Shown in pieces: positions 16,693 through 27,172 of a DNA stretch of 64,000 nt (positions are counted from its first letter, which is position 1; each line of letters starts with the position of its first letter). The notes beneath the pieces are model-generated. The model ran no database searches, was not told where the DNA came from, and worked only from the letters and a program-made list of their open reading frames with translations. This DNA is from Lentibacter algarum (GTDB lineage Bacteria; Pseudomonadota; Alphaproteobacteria; Rhodobacterales; Rhodobacteraceae), in NCBI RefSeq assembly GCF_040580765.1, contig NZ_CP158687.1, positions 2,108,001-2,172,000 of the forward strand, read 5' to 3'. A program made the translations under genes and the position numbers.

Positions 16693-17547
16693 ATGAAATT
16701 TGCTACAGTAAATACGGGCAATACGCAGCTCTACGGAGCAGTTTCCGAAGCAGGCTTCACAGCCCTCTCGCCAAGCTTTCCAGATTGGGCGACCATGCGA
16801 GATGTCGTGAACGCAGCTGGCCTGCCCTCCCTTGCAAAAGAAGCTCAAGGTCGCGCCGTCACGCACCCCAACGACAGCTTTACCTACGCTATCCCGGTAC
16901 CGAACCCTGAGAAAATTATCTGCGTCGGCGTCAATTTCCCTGATCGCAACGCCGAGTATAAAGACGGGCAGGATGCCCCGCAGAACATGTCGCTATTCCC
17001 GCGCTTTGCGCGCAGCTTTACGGGCCATGATGAAGCGCTCGTACGACCGCCAGAAACGCCGCAGCTGGATTATGAAGGCGAGATCGCCATCATAATCGGA
17101 AAGGGCGGCAGGCGCATCTTACAAGCCGATGCCTATGACCATATCGCCGCGCTTAGCCTCTGCAATGAAGGCACATTGCGCGACTGGGTGCGCCACGCCA
17201 AGTTCAACGTCACCCAAGGCAAAAACTGGGATAGCTCGGGCGCTATTGGCCCTTGGCTCGTTCCATTTGAGCGGGCAGAGCAACTTGATGACATCCGCCT
17301 GACAACCCACGTGAATGGAGAGTTAAGACAAGATGATCGCACCTCTCGGATGCTCTTCCCTATCCGCCGTCAGATTGAATATATTTCAACATTCACCACT
17401 CTGGTTCCTGGCGATATCATCATCACGGGAACCCCTACAGGCGCTGGCGCACGGTTTGATCCACCGCGTTTCCTTGTGCCCGGAGACGAGATCATTGTTG
17501 CCGCTGAAGGCATCGGTGAGCTTCGCAATACGGTGAGAGACGAATGA
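16693..17547 (+). CDS. hpaG: Fumarylacetoacetate hydrolase family protein, HpaG-type decarboxylase/isomerase
   Basis: A 284-residue member of the fumarylacetoacetate hydrolase fold. The metal site is indicated by PQLDYEGEIAIIIGKGGR, and the substrate region by TQGKNWDSSGAIGPWL and VPGDIIITGTPTGAG. In the hpa pathway this fold carries out decarboxylation of 5-oxopent-3-ene-1,2,5-tricarboxylate. E. coli HpaG is a fused double-domain protein; here there is a single domain, so whether isomerisation and decarboxylation are both done by it is inferred from position. ATG 16693 follows AGGGGGAA; a longer frame from 16606 would overlap hpaD. Confidence 0.85.
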   Translation: MKFATVNTGNTQLYGAVSEAGFTALSPSFPDWATMRDVVNAAGLPSLAKEAQGRAVTHPNDSFTYAIPVPNPEKIICVGVNFPDRNAEYKDGQDAPQNMSLFPRFARSFTGHDEALVRPPETPQLDYEGEIAIIIGKGGRRILQADAYDHIAALSLCNEGTLRDWVRHAKFNVTQGKNWDSSGAIGPWLVPFERAEQLDDIRLTTHVNGELRQDDRTSRMLFPIRRQIEYISTFTTLVPGDIIITGTPTGAGARFDPPRFLVPGDEIIVAAEGIGELRNTVRDE

Positions 17548-18338
17548 CACCAGCAGAAATAAAATCCGCAGCTGTTGCACTGTTTGAGGCCGAAAATTCA
17601 GGTATTCAAATGGGCTTACTCTCTGTCGCATATCCTACGATTACGATGGACGACGCATACGCCATTCAGGCAGAACTTGTCGCGCAAAAGCAGGCCGAAG
17701 GCCTCAATACCATCGGGTGGAAAATCGGCCTCACCTCGCGTGCGATGCAGATGGCACTTAACATCGATATCCCTGACAGCGGTGTTTTGCTTGAGAACAT
17801 GGTTTTTTCAAACGGTGCGCGCATTCCCCCTGCCCGCTTCATCCAGCCGCGTGTCGAGGCCGAGATTGCCTTTGTAATGAGGGCTCCACTGAAGGGCCGC
17901 GTCACGCGCGAAGAGGTCATAGCAGCGACTGAATATGTCACTCCAAGCATCGAAATTCTAGACACCCGCATCCTACGCGCCGATCCGGCGTCTGGCCAGA
18001 ACCGCAAGATATTTGACACCATTTCAGACAACGCCGCAAACGCGGGCATTGTCCTAGGCCGAGGGCATTTTGACCCCGCAACAGATCTGCGATGGGTCGG
18101 AGCGATTGTGTCTGCCAACGGGCAAGTCGAGGAGACAGGGCTTGGCGCAGGTGTGCTCAACGATCCCGTAGAAGGCATTGTTTGGCTGGCGAAGCGTATG
18201 GAGATCTATGGCCAAAGCATCAAAGCAGGCCAAGTTATCCTTTCAGGCAGCTTTATTCGCCCGCTTGAATGCCCACCCGATACACTTATCGAAGCTGACT
18301 TCGGGCCATGGGGCGTTGTCAGTTGCCACTTTGAATGA
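17544..18338 (+). CDS. hpaH: 2-oxo-hept-4-ene-1,7-dioate hydratase
   Basis: The enzyme hydrates 2-oxohept-4-ene-1,7-dioate, the last conversion before aldol cleavage by HpaI. The 264-residue protein belongs to the hydratase/decarboxylase branch of the same fold as HpaG, with IGWKIGLTSRAMQ, RVEAEIAFVM and GQVILSGSF. Its ATG overlaps the hpaG stop by four bases. It is the last gene of the operon here, because hpaI, the HpaBC hydroxylase and a regulator are not adjacent. Its 3' end overlaps the convergent PhnM-like gene by 20 bases. Confidence 0.92.
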   Translation: MTPAEIKSAAVALFEAENSGIQMGLLSVAYPTITMDDAYAIQAELVAQKQAEGLNTIGWKIGLTSRAMQMALNIDIPDSGVLLENMVFSNGARIPPARFIQPRVEAEIAFVMRAPLKGRVTREEVIAATEYVTPSIEILDTRILRADPASGQNRKIFDTISDNAANAGIVLGRGHFDPATDLRWVGAIVSANGQVEETGLGAGVLNDPVEGIVWLAKRMEIYGQSIKAGQVILSGSFIRPLECPPDTLIEADFGPWGVVSCHFE

Positions 18339-19473
18339 ACCGTTTGGCAATATCGCCTGACATATAGCTGATGCGCCCGCCTGCGATTGTTGCTGCCAAA
18401 CGGCGGCTTTCGGCCTCCACAATCACGATATCCGCGCGTTGGCCAATGGCCAGTGCACCCCGATCCTCAAGTCCGAGCAGACGCGCCGGGCCAGAAGAGA
18501 CCAGCGCCCAAGCACTCGCTAGATCACAAAGGCCCGCCTGTTCGACAAAAAATGCAGCACGCCTGAGGGACGGGTAGTGATAGTCAGACGCCAACGCATC
18601 GCAATGGCCCATTGCGATCAAATCAACTGCGCTCACGTTTCCGTTGTGGCTACCGCCACGCACAACATTGGGCGCCCCCAAGATTACACCTGTCCCCAGA
18701 ATTTTCGCTGCTTCGCCTGCCTCTAGGGTCTCTGGAAACTCGGAGAGTGTCACACCTGCTCGCTGCCAGAACAAACAGTCTTCGTGCGTTTTGTCATCAT
18801 GACTTCCTAGCTTCACGGCTTGAAGCGCAAGCCGCTCGGCCAGTCCAGCTACAGCGGCAGGGACCAATTCGCTCTCACTATGCATTTTTTTAAGAAGATT
18901 ATGTAATTTCTCAGGGCTACGGCGGCTCTTGAGGGCCATTCCGTTCAGTCGCCGAGGCACAAGACCTTTCGCAAGCCGCTCGTGCGGGACGTGATCATTG
19001 AAAACAACATACTCCACAGCGTATTGTGCAACGAGCGCTTCAAAGCGCGCATAGTCCTCCAGCATATGGGTCTCAAACCGGAGCTGTGCCCGCAAATCAG
19101 TTACGACCTCGCCCGCTATGCGGGCCAAAGCCTCAAGGAATTGAGCAGCAAATTCCGCGCTGCGATACCCGCCTTCCCAACTGAAAAATTGCGCCATCAC
19201 AGCGGTCGTGATCCCGTTGGCCGCAAGCTCAGCTTCAGCCGCTCGCAACCCAGCGCCAAGGTCTTTCATTGCACCACGGCGCATCGCGAGATGACGTTCA
19301 AAGCCATCACCGTGAATATCGACCAACCCTGGCAACACCATATAGCCAGCAAGATTGACCTCGCGACCACCCGCTTCACAAATGATGCCATCAGAAAAAG
19401 AAAGCGGTTCACGCGCAAGCCCATCGGGACCAAGCACTTCACCCCCAACCAATCTTAATGCCAATTCACTCAT
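18319..19473 (-). CDS. phnM: PhnM-like alpha-D-ribose 1-methylphosphonate 5-triphosphate diphosphatase
   Basis: A 384-residue amidohydrolase that matches the PhnM family of the carbon-phosphorus lyase pathway, which removes pyrophosphate from ribose methylphosphonate triphosphate. The family signature [15 protein letters not shown] is present, with later metal-region segments [22 protein letters not shown] and [10 protein letters not shown]. No other phn gene lies nearby, so it may be an orphan paralogue with another substrate. The start at 19473 overlaps the end of the upstream lipase-like gene by eight bases. Its 3' end overlaps hpaH from the other strand. Confidence 0.82.
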   Translation of the reverse strand: MSELALRLVGGEVLGPDGLAREPLSFSDGIICEAGGREVNLAGYMVLPGLVDIHGDGFERHLAMRRGAMKDLGAGLRAAEAELAANGITTAVMAQFFSWEGGYRSAEFAAQFLEALARIAGEVVTDLRAQLRFETHMLEDYARFEALVAQYAVEYVVFNDHVPHERLAKGLVPRRLNGMALKSRRSPEKLHNLLKKMHSESELVPAAVAGLAERLALQAVKLGSHDDKTHEDCLFWQRAGVTLSEFPETLEAGEAAKILGTGVILGAPNVVRGGSHNGNVSAVDLIAMGHCDALASDYHYPSLRRAAFFVEQAGLCDLASAWALVSSGPARLLGLEDRGALAIGQRADIVIVEAESRRLAATIAGGRISYMSGDIAKRFIQSGN

Positions 19474-20197
19474 CTCTAGGTTCTTCTCCCAAGACCATGT
19501 CGAGCATCGTGAGATCATGGTCGAATTTTCCATTGCGTAAAAACTCAAGAACCTGCGCAACAACGATCGGATTGTTCATCAAAAAAGTATGGGTCACGGG
19601 CAAAACAATATGATCAGTCATTCCTGTGACTTTGGTTGAGGCAACCGACACCTTACCATCATCTTCGCCTGGTAGGATCACTGAAAAGACTGGGCTAAGT
19701 GAACGGCTTCCCGCAATCACTCCCAGCTCAAAATCGACATCCGGCAAATGTGCAGGAATACCATCAGGCCCTGTCCCAAGCTGCTTTCCTGCGGGTCCAT
19801 TAAACCAGCCAAAAGCATCCCAATCTCCGAACTCATCGACAATTTCTGAGCCTTGGTTGGGTGGTGCGAGCATCACGACACGTCCCAGATTTTGCATGCT
19901 ATCACCCGCTAGAAAGTATCGCACAAGAATGCCGCCCATCGAGTGAGTAACAAAGTGCACCTTATCCCCGCCACAAGCCTGAATTGTTTCTGGCAGCACC
20001 TCAGCGGTCAGGGCCGCGATGGTTTCTTTTGTCGAGGGGTAATTGGGGCGTACAACTTTGTAACCCTGCTCTTCGAGCACTTCTTCCAGCAGGTAAAGCG
20101 AGATATCGCTTCGGGCCAGACCATGCAAAAGCACGACGCACTCAGCGCGCGAGAGAGCGGGCAGACAGCAGATTACAAGGGCCAAAAGATATCGCAT
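19466..20197 (-). CDS. Secreted alpha/beta-hydrolase, lipase-like
   Basis: A 243-residue protein with a signal peptide ([18 protein letters not shown], cut before Glu19) followed immediately by an alpha/beta-hydrolase core beginning [12 protein letters not shown]. The nucleophile elbow THSMGG has Ser86, and a late PVTHTFLM histidine is suitable for the triad. It resembles triacylglycerol lipase or DUF676-type esterases. ATG 20197 is preferred to one at 20239 because it puts the basic residue directly before the signal core. It is translationally coupled to the PhnM-like gene, an unexplained pairing. Confidence 0.8.
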   Translation of the reverse strand: MRYLLALVICCLPALSRAECVVLLHGLARSDISLYLLEEVLEEQGYKVVRPNYPSTKETIAALTAEVLPETIQACGGDKVHFVTHSMGGILVRYFLAGDSMQNLGRVVMLAPPNQGSEIVDEFGDWDAFGWFNGPAGKQLGTGPDGIPAHLPDVDFELGVIAGSRSLSPVFSVILPGEDDGKVSVASTKVTGMTDHIVLPVTHTFLMNNPIVVAQVLEFLRNGKFDHDLTMLDMVLGEEPRDE

Positions 20198-20260
20198 GGG
20201 CCTCAGATAGCCATTCTGCTTCTGTGTTGAAAGAGGCAATGCAACCTCAACACACGTGGT

Positions 20261-21091
20261 TCAATCAGCTTTGGAGCGGTACAGCGAAAGGACCACGCCG
20301 CCCAAGACCATCAGCGCCGCAACCAGAAAGCGCCAAGTCAACTCTTCCCCAATAAAGACGATACCACCCGCCAATGCGATAATAGGAACCGTTAGCTGTG
20401 CGACGGCGGCTACGCTTGCAGGCAGTTCAGGCAAGACCCGATACCAAAGAGCATAGCCGAGGCCTGACGTCACAGCCCCCGACAGAACTGCAAGCAAAGC
20501 TCCAATAGGGCTCATTCCGTCCCACATGAAAAACGCAGGCAATAGGCCCAGAGGCGTAGCCCAAAGAAAATTGCGCGCAGTGGCTCCCAACGGGTCTGCC
20601 GCACCTGCCCCTAAGAGCGAGTAGATACCCCAGCCTAGTGCCGCCCCAAGCATAAGCCCCGCCCCGAGTAAGGGAACGGGCGTCGTGCCACTGGGCCACA
20701 ACAAGAAGCTCAGACCAGCAAAAGCGAACCCTGCCCCTACCCAGCGCATAGTCGGCACAGATTCGCCTCTCAAGAGCGCGCCTGCAAACATAGTTATCTG
20801 AACCCCACCAAAAAGAATAAGAGCACCGAGGCCAGCATCCAGACTGAGGTAGGCAAAGGAAAATCCTATCACATATGCCAGAAGCGAGAGAGGGCCAGCC
20901 ACATTTGTGAGCCGCCAGTTGGCTTGTCCACGCAATTGCACAATTGCGACCAACATAAGCGCGCCCGAAAGCAAGCGCAGAGCAGCAAAGCTTGCCGCGC
21001 CGGCTTCACTTTCAGCCAGCGCCATCCGGTTGAAAATTGAGTTGGCGGCGAAGGCCAACATCGTAATAGACACCAGAATGATCAGCCGCAT
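20261..21091 (-). CDS. EamA (DMT) family transporter
   Basis: A 276-residue permease of the drug/metabolite transporter superfamily with about ten hydrophobic segments in two EamA repeats. The second repeat ends PIIALAGGIVFIGEELTWRFLVAALMV, a typical closing motif. It follows the GNAT gene by three bases on the same strand, so both are probably co-transcribed. Family members export amino acids, nucleosides or other metabolites; nothing here points to one. Confidence 0.85.
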   Translation of the reverse strand: MRLIILVSITMLAFAANSIFNRMALAESEAGAASFAALRLLSGALMLVAIVQLRGQANWRLTNVAGPLSLLAYVIGFSFAYLSLDAGLGALILFGGVQITMFAGALLRGESVPTMRWVGAGFAFAGLSFLLWPSGTTPVPLLGAGLMLGAALGWGIYSLLGAGAADPLGATARNFLWATPLGLLPAFFMWDGMSPIGALLAVLSGAVTSGLGYALWYRVLPELPASVAAVAQLTVPIIALAGGIVFIGEELTWRFLVAALMVLGGVVLSLYRSKAD

Positions 21092-21094
21092 GCG

Positions 21095-21586
21095 CTACAC
21101 TCCTTCGAAGGCTTTGGGGTAGATTAGTTTTGCCTCTGGTATGCCCTCTCCGCCTGCGAGCATGGTGTACGCATTTGGGTATGGCGTCACCAATTGCGCC
21201 GCTCGTTCGCGCGAAAAGCCCGCACATTCGTAGAAGTAAGGCTGTCCCAAGACGACAACAGGCTGCCCAGAACCCTCAGCCCATGCCACAAGCTGCCCGA
21301 TCATCCGCTTGCCATGGTTCTTCCGCTGCCAATCGGGCCTAATCGCCACGGGCGCGAGGCAAAGCCACTCTTTCGGCAGCACCATTCTGGAGAGCGCGTA
21401 ATATCCTATGAGCTCATCGCCCAGCGGCAAGACCATCTCACCGGCCATCTCTCCAGCTTCTCGAAGCTTTATGACCAGCTCCGCCTCACTTGGTCCCTCA
21501 AAAGCTATGCGCAAAAGAGTATCAACTTTTGAAGTTTCATCAGCGCGCATGGGACGCAAGAAGGAGGGGAAGACAGCTGTATTCAT
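21095..21586 (-). CDS. GNAT family N-acetyltransferase
   Basis: A 163-residue GNAT acetyltransferase. LAPVAIRPDWQRKNHGKRMI corresponds to the acetyl-CoA loop, with Lys-Asn replacing the more common glycine-rich QGxG, and VVVLGQPYFYECAGF is the following motif. It is of the same general type as the protein at 9162-9677. It is first in a two-gene minus-strand unit with the EamA permease, suggesting an acetylate-and-export pair, which is inference only. Confidence 0.82.
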   Translation of the reverse strand: MNTAVFPSFLRPMRADETSKVDTLLRIAFEGPSEAELVIKLREAGEMAGEMVLPLGDELIGYYALSRMVLPKEWLCLAPVAIRPDWQRKNHGKRMIGQLVAWAEGSGQPVVVLGQPYFYECAGFSRERAAQLVTPYPNAYTMLAGGEGIPEAKLIYPKAFEGV

Positions 21587-21618
21587 GGCGAGAGCCTAAC
21601 GCATTAGAATGATAAGAA

Positions 21619-21646
21619 AAGAGGCGCCCCTCTCGGAGCGCCTCTT
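21619..21646 (-). terminator. Terminator of groESL
   Basis: AAGAGGCGC (21619-21627) and GCGCCTCTT (21638-21646) form a 9-bp stem; read on the minus strand it is followed by TTTTCTTAT. It lies about 80 bases beyond the groEL stop and upstream of the GNAT gene, so it isolates the chaperonin operon. Confidence 0.7.
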
Positions 21647-21728
21647 ATTTACTTTAGCATAACCCTACCTACATCTTTGCTTTCGCAAAGTGCAGATAAG
21701 GCGGCTGACATTCCTAAAGGAATGTAGC

Positions 21729-23381
<1,653 letters not shown>

Positions 23382-23405
23382 CTAAATTGAATTTCGGGGG
23401 GACAG

Positions 23406-23693
23406 TTAGGCAATAATGCCCATGATGTCAGATTCTTTCATGATCAGAAGCTCTTCGCCATTGATCGTGACTTCTGTGCCGGACCATTTGCCGAACATCA
23501 CGCGGTCGCCTGCTTTGACGTCCATAGCAACGCGGTTGCCGCCTTCGTCGCGTGCGCCTGCACCAACGGAAACAACTTCGCCCTCAGCAGGCTTTTCTTT
23601 TGCGCTTTCGGGAATGATCAGGCCGCCAGCTGTTTTTTCTTCGCCTTCTACGCGGCGAACGACAACGCGGTCGTGAAGCGGTGTAAATGCCAT
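23406..23693 (-). CDS. groES: Co-chaperonin GroES
   Basis: GroES caps the GroEL cavity. The 95-residue protein starts [15 protein letters not shown] and has the mobile-loop region [20 protein letters not shown] and ends [12 protein letters not shown] 23693 is preferred because a longer in-frame start at 23780 would lie inside the CIRCE/promoter region; GAGG is about 8 bases upstream. It is the first gene of the groES-groEL operon. Confidence 0.98.
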   Translation of the reverse strand: MAFTPLHDRVVVRRVEGEEKTAGGLIIPESAKEKPAEGEVVSVGAGARDEGGNRVAMDVKAGDRVMFGKWSGTEVTINGEELLIMKESDIMGIIA

Positions 23694-23745
23694 CTCTCGA
23701 GGCTCCTTACGCTTGAGTTTCAATTCAGACCCGTTCAATCGGGTA

Positions 23746-23772
23746 TTAGCACTCACTACTTGCGAGTGCCAA
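23746..23772 (-). promoter_or_regulatory. CIRCE element (HrcA operator) of groESL
   Basis: Plus-strand TTAGCACTC (23746-23754), nine bases, GAGTGCCAA (23764-23772). This is the HrcA operator with one mismatch in one arm. It sits 53 bases upstream of the groES start, just downstream of a sigma-70-like promoter, where bound HrcA would block transcription. Confidence 0.93.
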
Positions 23773-23779
23773 CGCGGCA

Positions 23780-23808
23780 TAGCTAAGGTCGCTGGAGAGG
23801 TGAGTCAA
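23780..23808 (-). promoter_or_regulatory. Promoter of groESL
   Basis: On the minus strand TTGACT (23803-23808) is separated by 17 bases from TAGCTA (23780-23785). The predicted transcript start falls at the edge of the CIRCE element. Confidence 0.6.
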
Positions 23809-23910
23809 GGAAAGCCTCGATGAATTTTTTATAACACGCCCCCCTGCTGTGCCAGCTTGCGCCCAAAAGAGACAAAGCATAGCCTCTGATCAAGATTTGC
23901 GAGGCGTCCA

Positions 23911-24798
23911 ATGCAACTACAAGCCAATGGTATCACTCTGGAAGTTGAGGATCGAGGCGAGGTTCAAAACCCCGCACTCATACTTATTCGCGGCCTCGGC
24001 ACACAACTCGTCCATTGGCCGGACAACCTAATCAGTGGCTTTGTTGCGGCAAGTTTTCGAACAATCGTTTTTGACAATCGCGATGTTGGCCTCTCTCAGC
24101 GGTTTGATGACGCGGGCGTGCCCTCAGATGCTGAAGCCATTATCGCCGCGGCCATTCGGGGCGATCAATTTCGAAGCGCTTACGCCCTTACCGATATGGC
24201 CAACGATGTTATCGGAATCATGGATGCCCTCAATATCGAGCGCGCCCATATCTTTGGTATATCGATGGGAGGAGCAATCGCGCAGCTTCTCGCCCTCAAT
24301 CATGCCGACCGCCTCCTGACAGACACAATAATCATGAGCACCTGCCGCCCGCTCGTTGAGCGCGGAGCCGTTGCCGAACTCTTGCCAAAACTTGTTGCCC
24401 GTGACGATGCCTCCCTGACAGCCGCTCAAGATGCTCTGGTCGCCGAATATGGGCTCTGGGGCAGCCCAGGCTTCCCTGCTGAAGAAAGTTACATCAGAAC
24501 GCAGGCGGCAAGCGCCTATTTGCGTGGTGGGCCAAAGGCGGCCGGCATCAATCGCCAGCTCCTTGCAACGATGGATGCACCAGACAGACGGCCAGCACTA
24601 AAAGCGCTGACCCTGCCTTGCTGTGTGATACATGGCTTGGATGACACCTTGCTTCCCCACGCGCTCGGCGCCGAGATTGCAGCGCATATCCCGACTAACA
24701 CATATCATCCGATCAAAGGCATGGGTCATATTATAACCCCATTGCTTGCCCCTGAAATCGTTCGAATCGTATCAGAGTTTGTACGCAAAACAGTCTGA
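23911..24798 (+). CDS. Alpha/beta-hydrolase
   Basis: A 295-residue cytoplasmic alpha/beta-hydrolase. The core begins ALILIRGLGTQLVHW, an arginine variant of the HG oxyanion region. The nucleophile elbow is GISMGG with Ser118, the acid is likely in HGLDDTLLP and the histidine in KGMGHII. The FDNRDVGLSQRFDD segment is typical of the esterase/haloperoxidase-like group. It stands alone and divergent from groESL. Confidence 0.85.
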   Translation: MQLQANGITLEVEDRGEVQNPALILIRGLGTQLVHWPDNLISGFVAASFRTIVFDNRDVGLSQRFDDAGVPSDAEAIIAAAIRGDQFRSAYALTDMANDVIGIMDALNIERAHIFGISMGGAIAQLLALNHADRLLTDTIIMSTCRPLVERGAVAELLPKLVARDDASLTAAQDALVAEYGLWGSPGFPAEESYIRTQAASAYLRGGPKAAGINRQLLATMDAPDRRPALKALTLPCCVIHGLDDTLLPHALGAEIAAHIPTNTYHPIKGMGHIITPLLAPEIVRIVSEFVRKTV

Positions 24799-24818
24799 GC
24801 AGGCTTAGCCCTCAGAGA

Positions 24819-25004
24819 TCAATTGCAGGCGTCGCCAGCAACAGAGTCGCATGTATTTGCATAGCCGCCGTAGAGGTTCTGGTATGAGGCTTCGCTCATC
24901 TGGACCTGAACAAGGTTTTCGCCGGCGTTGCGAGAACCGCAGGCAGACAGGCTTGCGATCATGGCGAGGGCAGCAGCGGAAAGAAAAATAGATTTACTGG
25001 TCAT
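24819..25004 (-). CDS. Small predicted lipoprotein
   Basis: A 61-residue protein with a lipoprotein signal peptide: Lys4, a hydrophobic run, then the lipobox LSAC with Cys22 as the modified residue. The mature part is about 40 residues with two further cysteines (NTCDSVAGDAC) and no recognised domain. Its function is unknown. It is convergent with the hydrolase gene and has its own upstream gap of 70 bases. Confidence 0.65.
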   Translation of the reverse strand: MTSKSIFLSAAALAMIASLSACGSRNAGENLVQVQMSEASYQNLYGGYANTCDSVAGDACN

Positions 25005-25076
25005 TGGGGCAGCTCCAAAAAATATACTGATTTAAACTTTACGCATGTCGCGCAAAATCACAAGCGCAAGATAGTG

Positions 25077-25733
25077 TTAACAGTTAAGGGCCTTTCGGCC
25101 CGCGGTACTCAGAGCGTAAACGCCCTTCCCTTGCTTTTCAAACCAACCGTAGTGATTTGATCTCATCATTGCCGTCGCGCGTGCAATTCCTGTTGCATCT
25201 TTGACATCGCGCCCCCGGCTGGGGCCATTCTCGGCCAAGTGGCGTGCGCATTTCTCGGCATCTTGCCTATAAGCTGTGACTATTGTCATCCTCGCCATAC
25301 CACCTTCGTTCGGATCGCCCTCACGCGCCTCAAACTCTCGCATCAGTGCTGCCGCCTTCGGTTTTGACTTTCGGGGCTGAAATGCAGCGGGATCACTATG
25401 TGCTTGAACTGCGCCCGTCTCAAAATCGACCGACAACACCCCAACACCGAGCCGCTTGCAAAGCCCCACGTTTGCTTTGAACGCTTTCCAGCTCGCGCGC
25501 CCCTTCCAGCGGGGCACCGCCACATAGACACTATCGCTGATCCGTTGGCGCGCCACAGCCTGATGCATTAGCTGAAGAGAAAACCCTGTCTTGAGTTCGA
25601 CAATCAGGGGAGCCTCTGCACCACGTCGGGCGACAACGTCGGCCGCGCCCACCTCACCCTTTACCTCATAGCCAAGCGCCACAAGATAGGCCTTCACAGG
25701 CGCATATAGCTCTGTTTCTTTTATCTTCTTCAT
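25077..25733 (-). CDS. DUF2161 family protein, PD-(D/E)XK nuclease-like
   Basis: A 218-residue protein of the DUF2161 family. The N-terminal half has the layout of a PD-(D/E)XK nuclease core: Asp32 in GAADVVARRG and Glu46-x-Lys48 in IVELKTG, preceded by a helix. The C-terminal half (about residues 150-218) resembles a winged-helix region, ending YGWFEKQGKGVYALST. No experimental role is known to me. It is divergent from the pyrophosphatase gene. The start at 25733 gives MKKIKETELY; a longer frame begins at 25775. Confidence 0.75.
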   Translation of the reverse strand: MKKIKETELYAPVKAYLVALGYEVKGEVGAADVVARRGAEAPLIVELKTGFSLQLMHQAVARQRISDSVYVAVPRWKGRASWKAFKANVGLCKRLGVGVLSVDFETGAVQAHSDPAAFQPRKSKPKAAALMREFEAREGDPNEGGMARMTIVTAYRQDAEKCARHLAENGPSRGRDVKDATGIARATAMMRSNHYGWFEKQGKGVYALSTAGRKALNC

Positions 25734-25826
25734 CAGAGGCAATTTGCCCCGCGCGACACCTCGTGACAAGCCCACACCAGCAGCTTATAAGGCCCGCAAA
25801 TTAGCGTAATCTCAGGAGCAGTTCCG

Positions 25827-26747
25827 ATGACAACCCTTGTACTGGGCCATAAATCACCCGACACCGACAGCACAGGCTCACCTATTCTTTGGGCTTGGTA
25901 TCTCAACGAAGTCAAAGGCCAAAGCGCCGAGGCCGTGCTTTTGGGAGAACCAAATACAGAGGCCGCTTTCTTGCTTGCAAAATGGGACCTTCCAAAACCA
26001 CGTATCATCAGCGATCTGGACGAAAACCAACCTTGTGTCATCGTCGATACGAACAACCCAGCTGAGCTGCCCGCAGGTGTGAACGGTGCCGATGTCCAAG
26101 CGATCATTGATCACCACAAGCTCGTTGGTGGCCTTGAAACAAAAGGGCCGATCGAGATCACAATTCGCCCACTCGCGTGCACAGCTACGATAATGATCGA
26201 CCTGATGGGCGATGACGCGGCCAAGATGCCTGACTGGGCCAAAGGCACAGCGCTCACTTGTATTCTCAGCGATACGCTTGAGTTCCGCTCGCCCACAACC
26301 ACGCCGCATGACAAAGCCGTGGCAGAGCAGCTTGCCAGCGATCTGGGGATCGACATTCCTACCTATGCTGCTGAAATGTTTGCCGCAAAGTCTGATGTAT
26401 CTGCCTTCTCTGATGCTGAACTTTTGCGCATGGACAGCAAAGAGTACGAAGTCGCAGGTACAAAGTTCCGTGTCTCCGTACTCGAAACCACTGCGCCAGA
26501 TACGGTTCTCAGCCGTAAAGCCAGCCTGATGGCGGCCATGCCGACAGTTGCGTCTGAGGACGGTGTTGAGCAAGTTCTGCTCTTCGTTGTGGACATCCTC
26601 AATGAAGAAGCCACACTGCTGGTCCCAAATGATCTGGTCAAAACAGTGGCCGAGAAAAGCTTTGGCGCGACTGTATCAGGCGATAGCGTAGTGCTTCCCG
26701 GGATCATGAGCCGTAAGAAACAGATTATCCCAAGCCTGGCGCTCTAA
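25827..26747 (+). CDS. ppaC: Manganese-dependent inorganic pyrophosphatase
   Basis: A family II (DHH-type) pyrophosphatase of 306 residues that hydrolyses pyrophosphate to drive biosynthesis. The metal-binding motifs are seen in order: GHKSPDTDST, DTNNPAEL, IDHHKLVGG and a late LPGIMSRKKQIIP segment, where Arg and Lys bind substrate. A strong terminator hairpin follows the stop. Family II enzymes are less common than family I in proteobacteria but frequent in this clade. Confidence 0.95.
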   Translation: MTTLVLGHKSPDTDSTGSPILWAWYLNEVKGQSAEAVLLGEPNTEAAFLLAKWDLPKPRIISDLDENQPCVIVDTNNPAELPAGVNGADVQAIIDHHKLVGGLETKGPIEITIRPLACTATIMIDLMGDDAAKMPDWAKGTALTCILSDTLEFRSPTTTPHDKAVAEQLASDLGIDIPTYAAEMFAAKSDVSAFSDAELLRMDSKEYEVAGTKFRVSVLETTAPDTVLSRKASLMAAMPTVASEDGVEQVLLFVVDILNEEATLLVPNDLVKTVAEKSFGATVSGDSVVLPGIMSRKKQIIPSLAL

Positions 26748-26756
26748 GCCTATTCA

Positions 26757-26788
26757 AAGGAGCGCCCAAAGCGGCGCTCCTTGTCTTT
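26757..26788 (+). terminator. Terminator of ppaC
   Basis: AAGGAGCGCC (26757-26766) and GGCGCTCCTT (26773-26782) form a 10-bp stem with a 6-base loop, followed by GTCTTT. It ends directly before the start codon of the DUF1294 gene, so that gene is either read through or started weakly. Confidence 0.75.
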
Positions 26789-27067
26789 ATGTTTGTGCTC
26801 ATCAAATACGCACTTTTGATAAATCTTGTTTCACTCGCAGCTTTCGGCTGGGACAAATCCAGCGCACGCTTGGGTCATATGAGACTGCGTGAACTTAGCC
26901 TCCTGCGATTGGGCCTTCTCGGCGGATGGTTTGGGCTCAAGCTGGGACAGCGGCTTTTCATCCACAAGAAAGCCCCGCATCCCTTTCATACAAAGCTCAA
27001 CCGCACGATCTGGTTCAATCTTTTGAGCCTCATCATTGCAGGTGTGCTTTATGAAGTGACGACATAG
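26789..27067 (+). CDS. DUF1294 family membrane protein
   Basis: A 92-residue protein of the DUF1294 family, with one hydrophobic segment at the N-terminus (KYALLINLVSLAAFGWDK) and another at the C-terminus (IWFNLLSLIIAGVLY). Between them is the typical conserved region LRELSLLRLGLLGGWFGLKLGQ followed by HKKAPHPFH. The role is unknown. The ATG sits seven bases behind the ppaC terminator stem without a clear ribosome site, so expression may depend on incomplete termination. Confidence 0.78.
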   Translation: MFVLIKYALLINLVSLAAFGWDKSSARLGHMRLRELSLLRLGLLGGWFGLKLGQRLFIHKKAPHPFHTKLNRTIWFNLLSLIIAGVLYEVTT

Positions 27068-27172
27068 CTTCTAAGTCTTTCAGAACGGCCTAGCTCTCGT
27101 CACAGCCTGCTCCCCCTTTTAATGTCTCCATCCCCCTGACATAACGGGGCCAAATCCCAAAGGAGCCACCTC

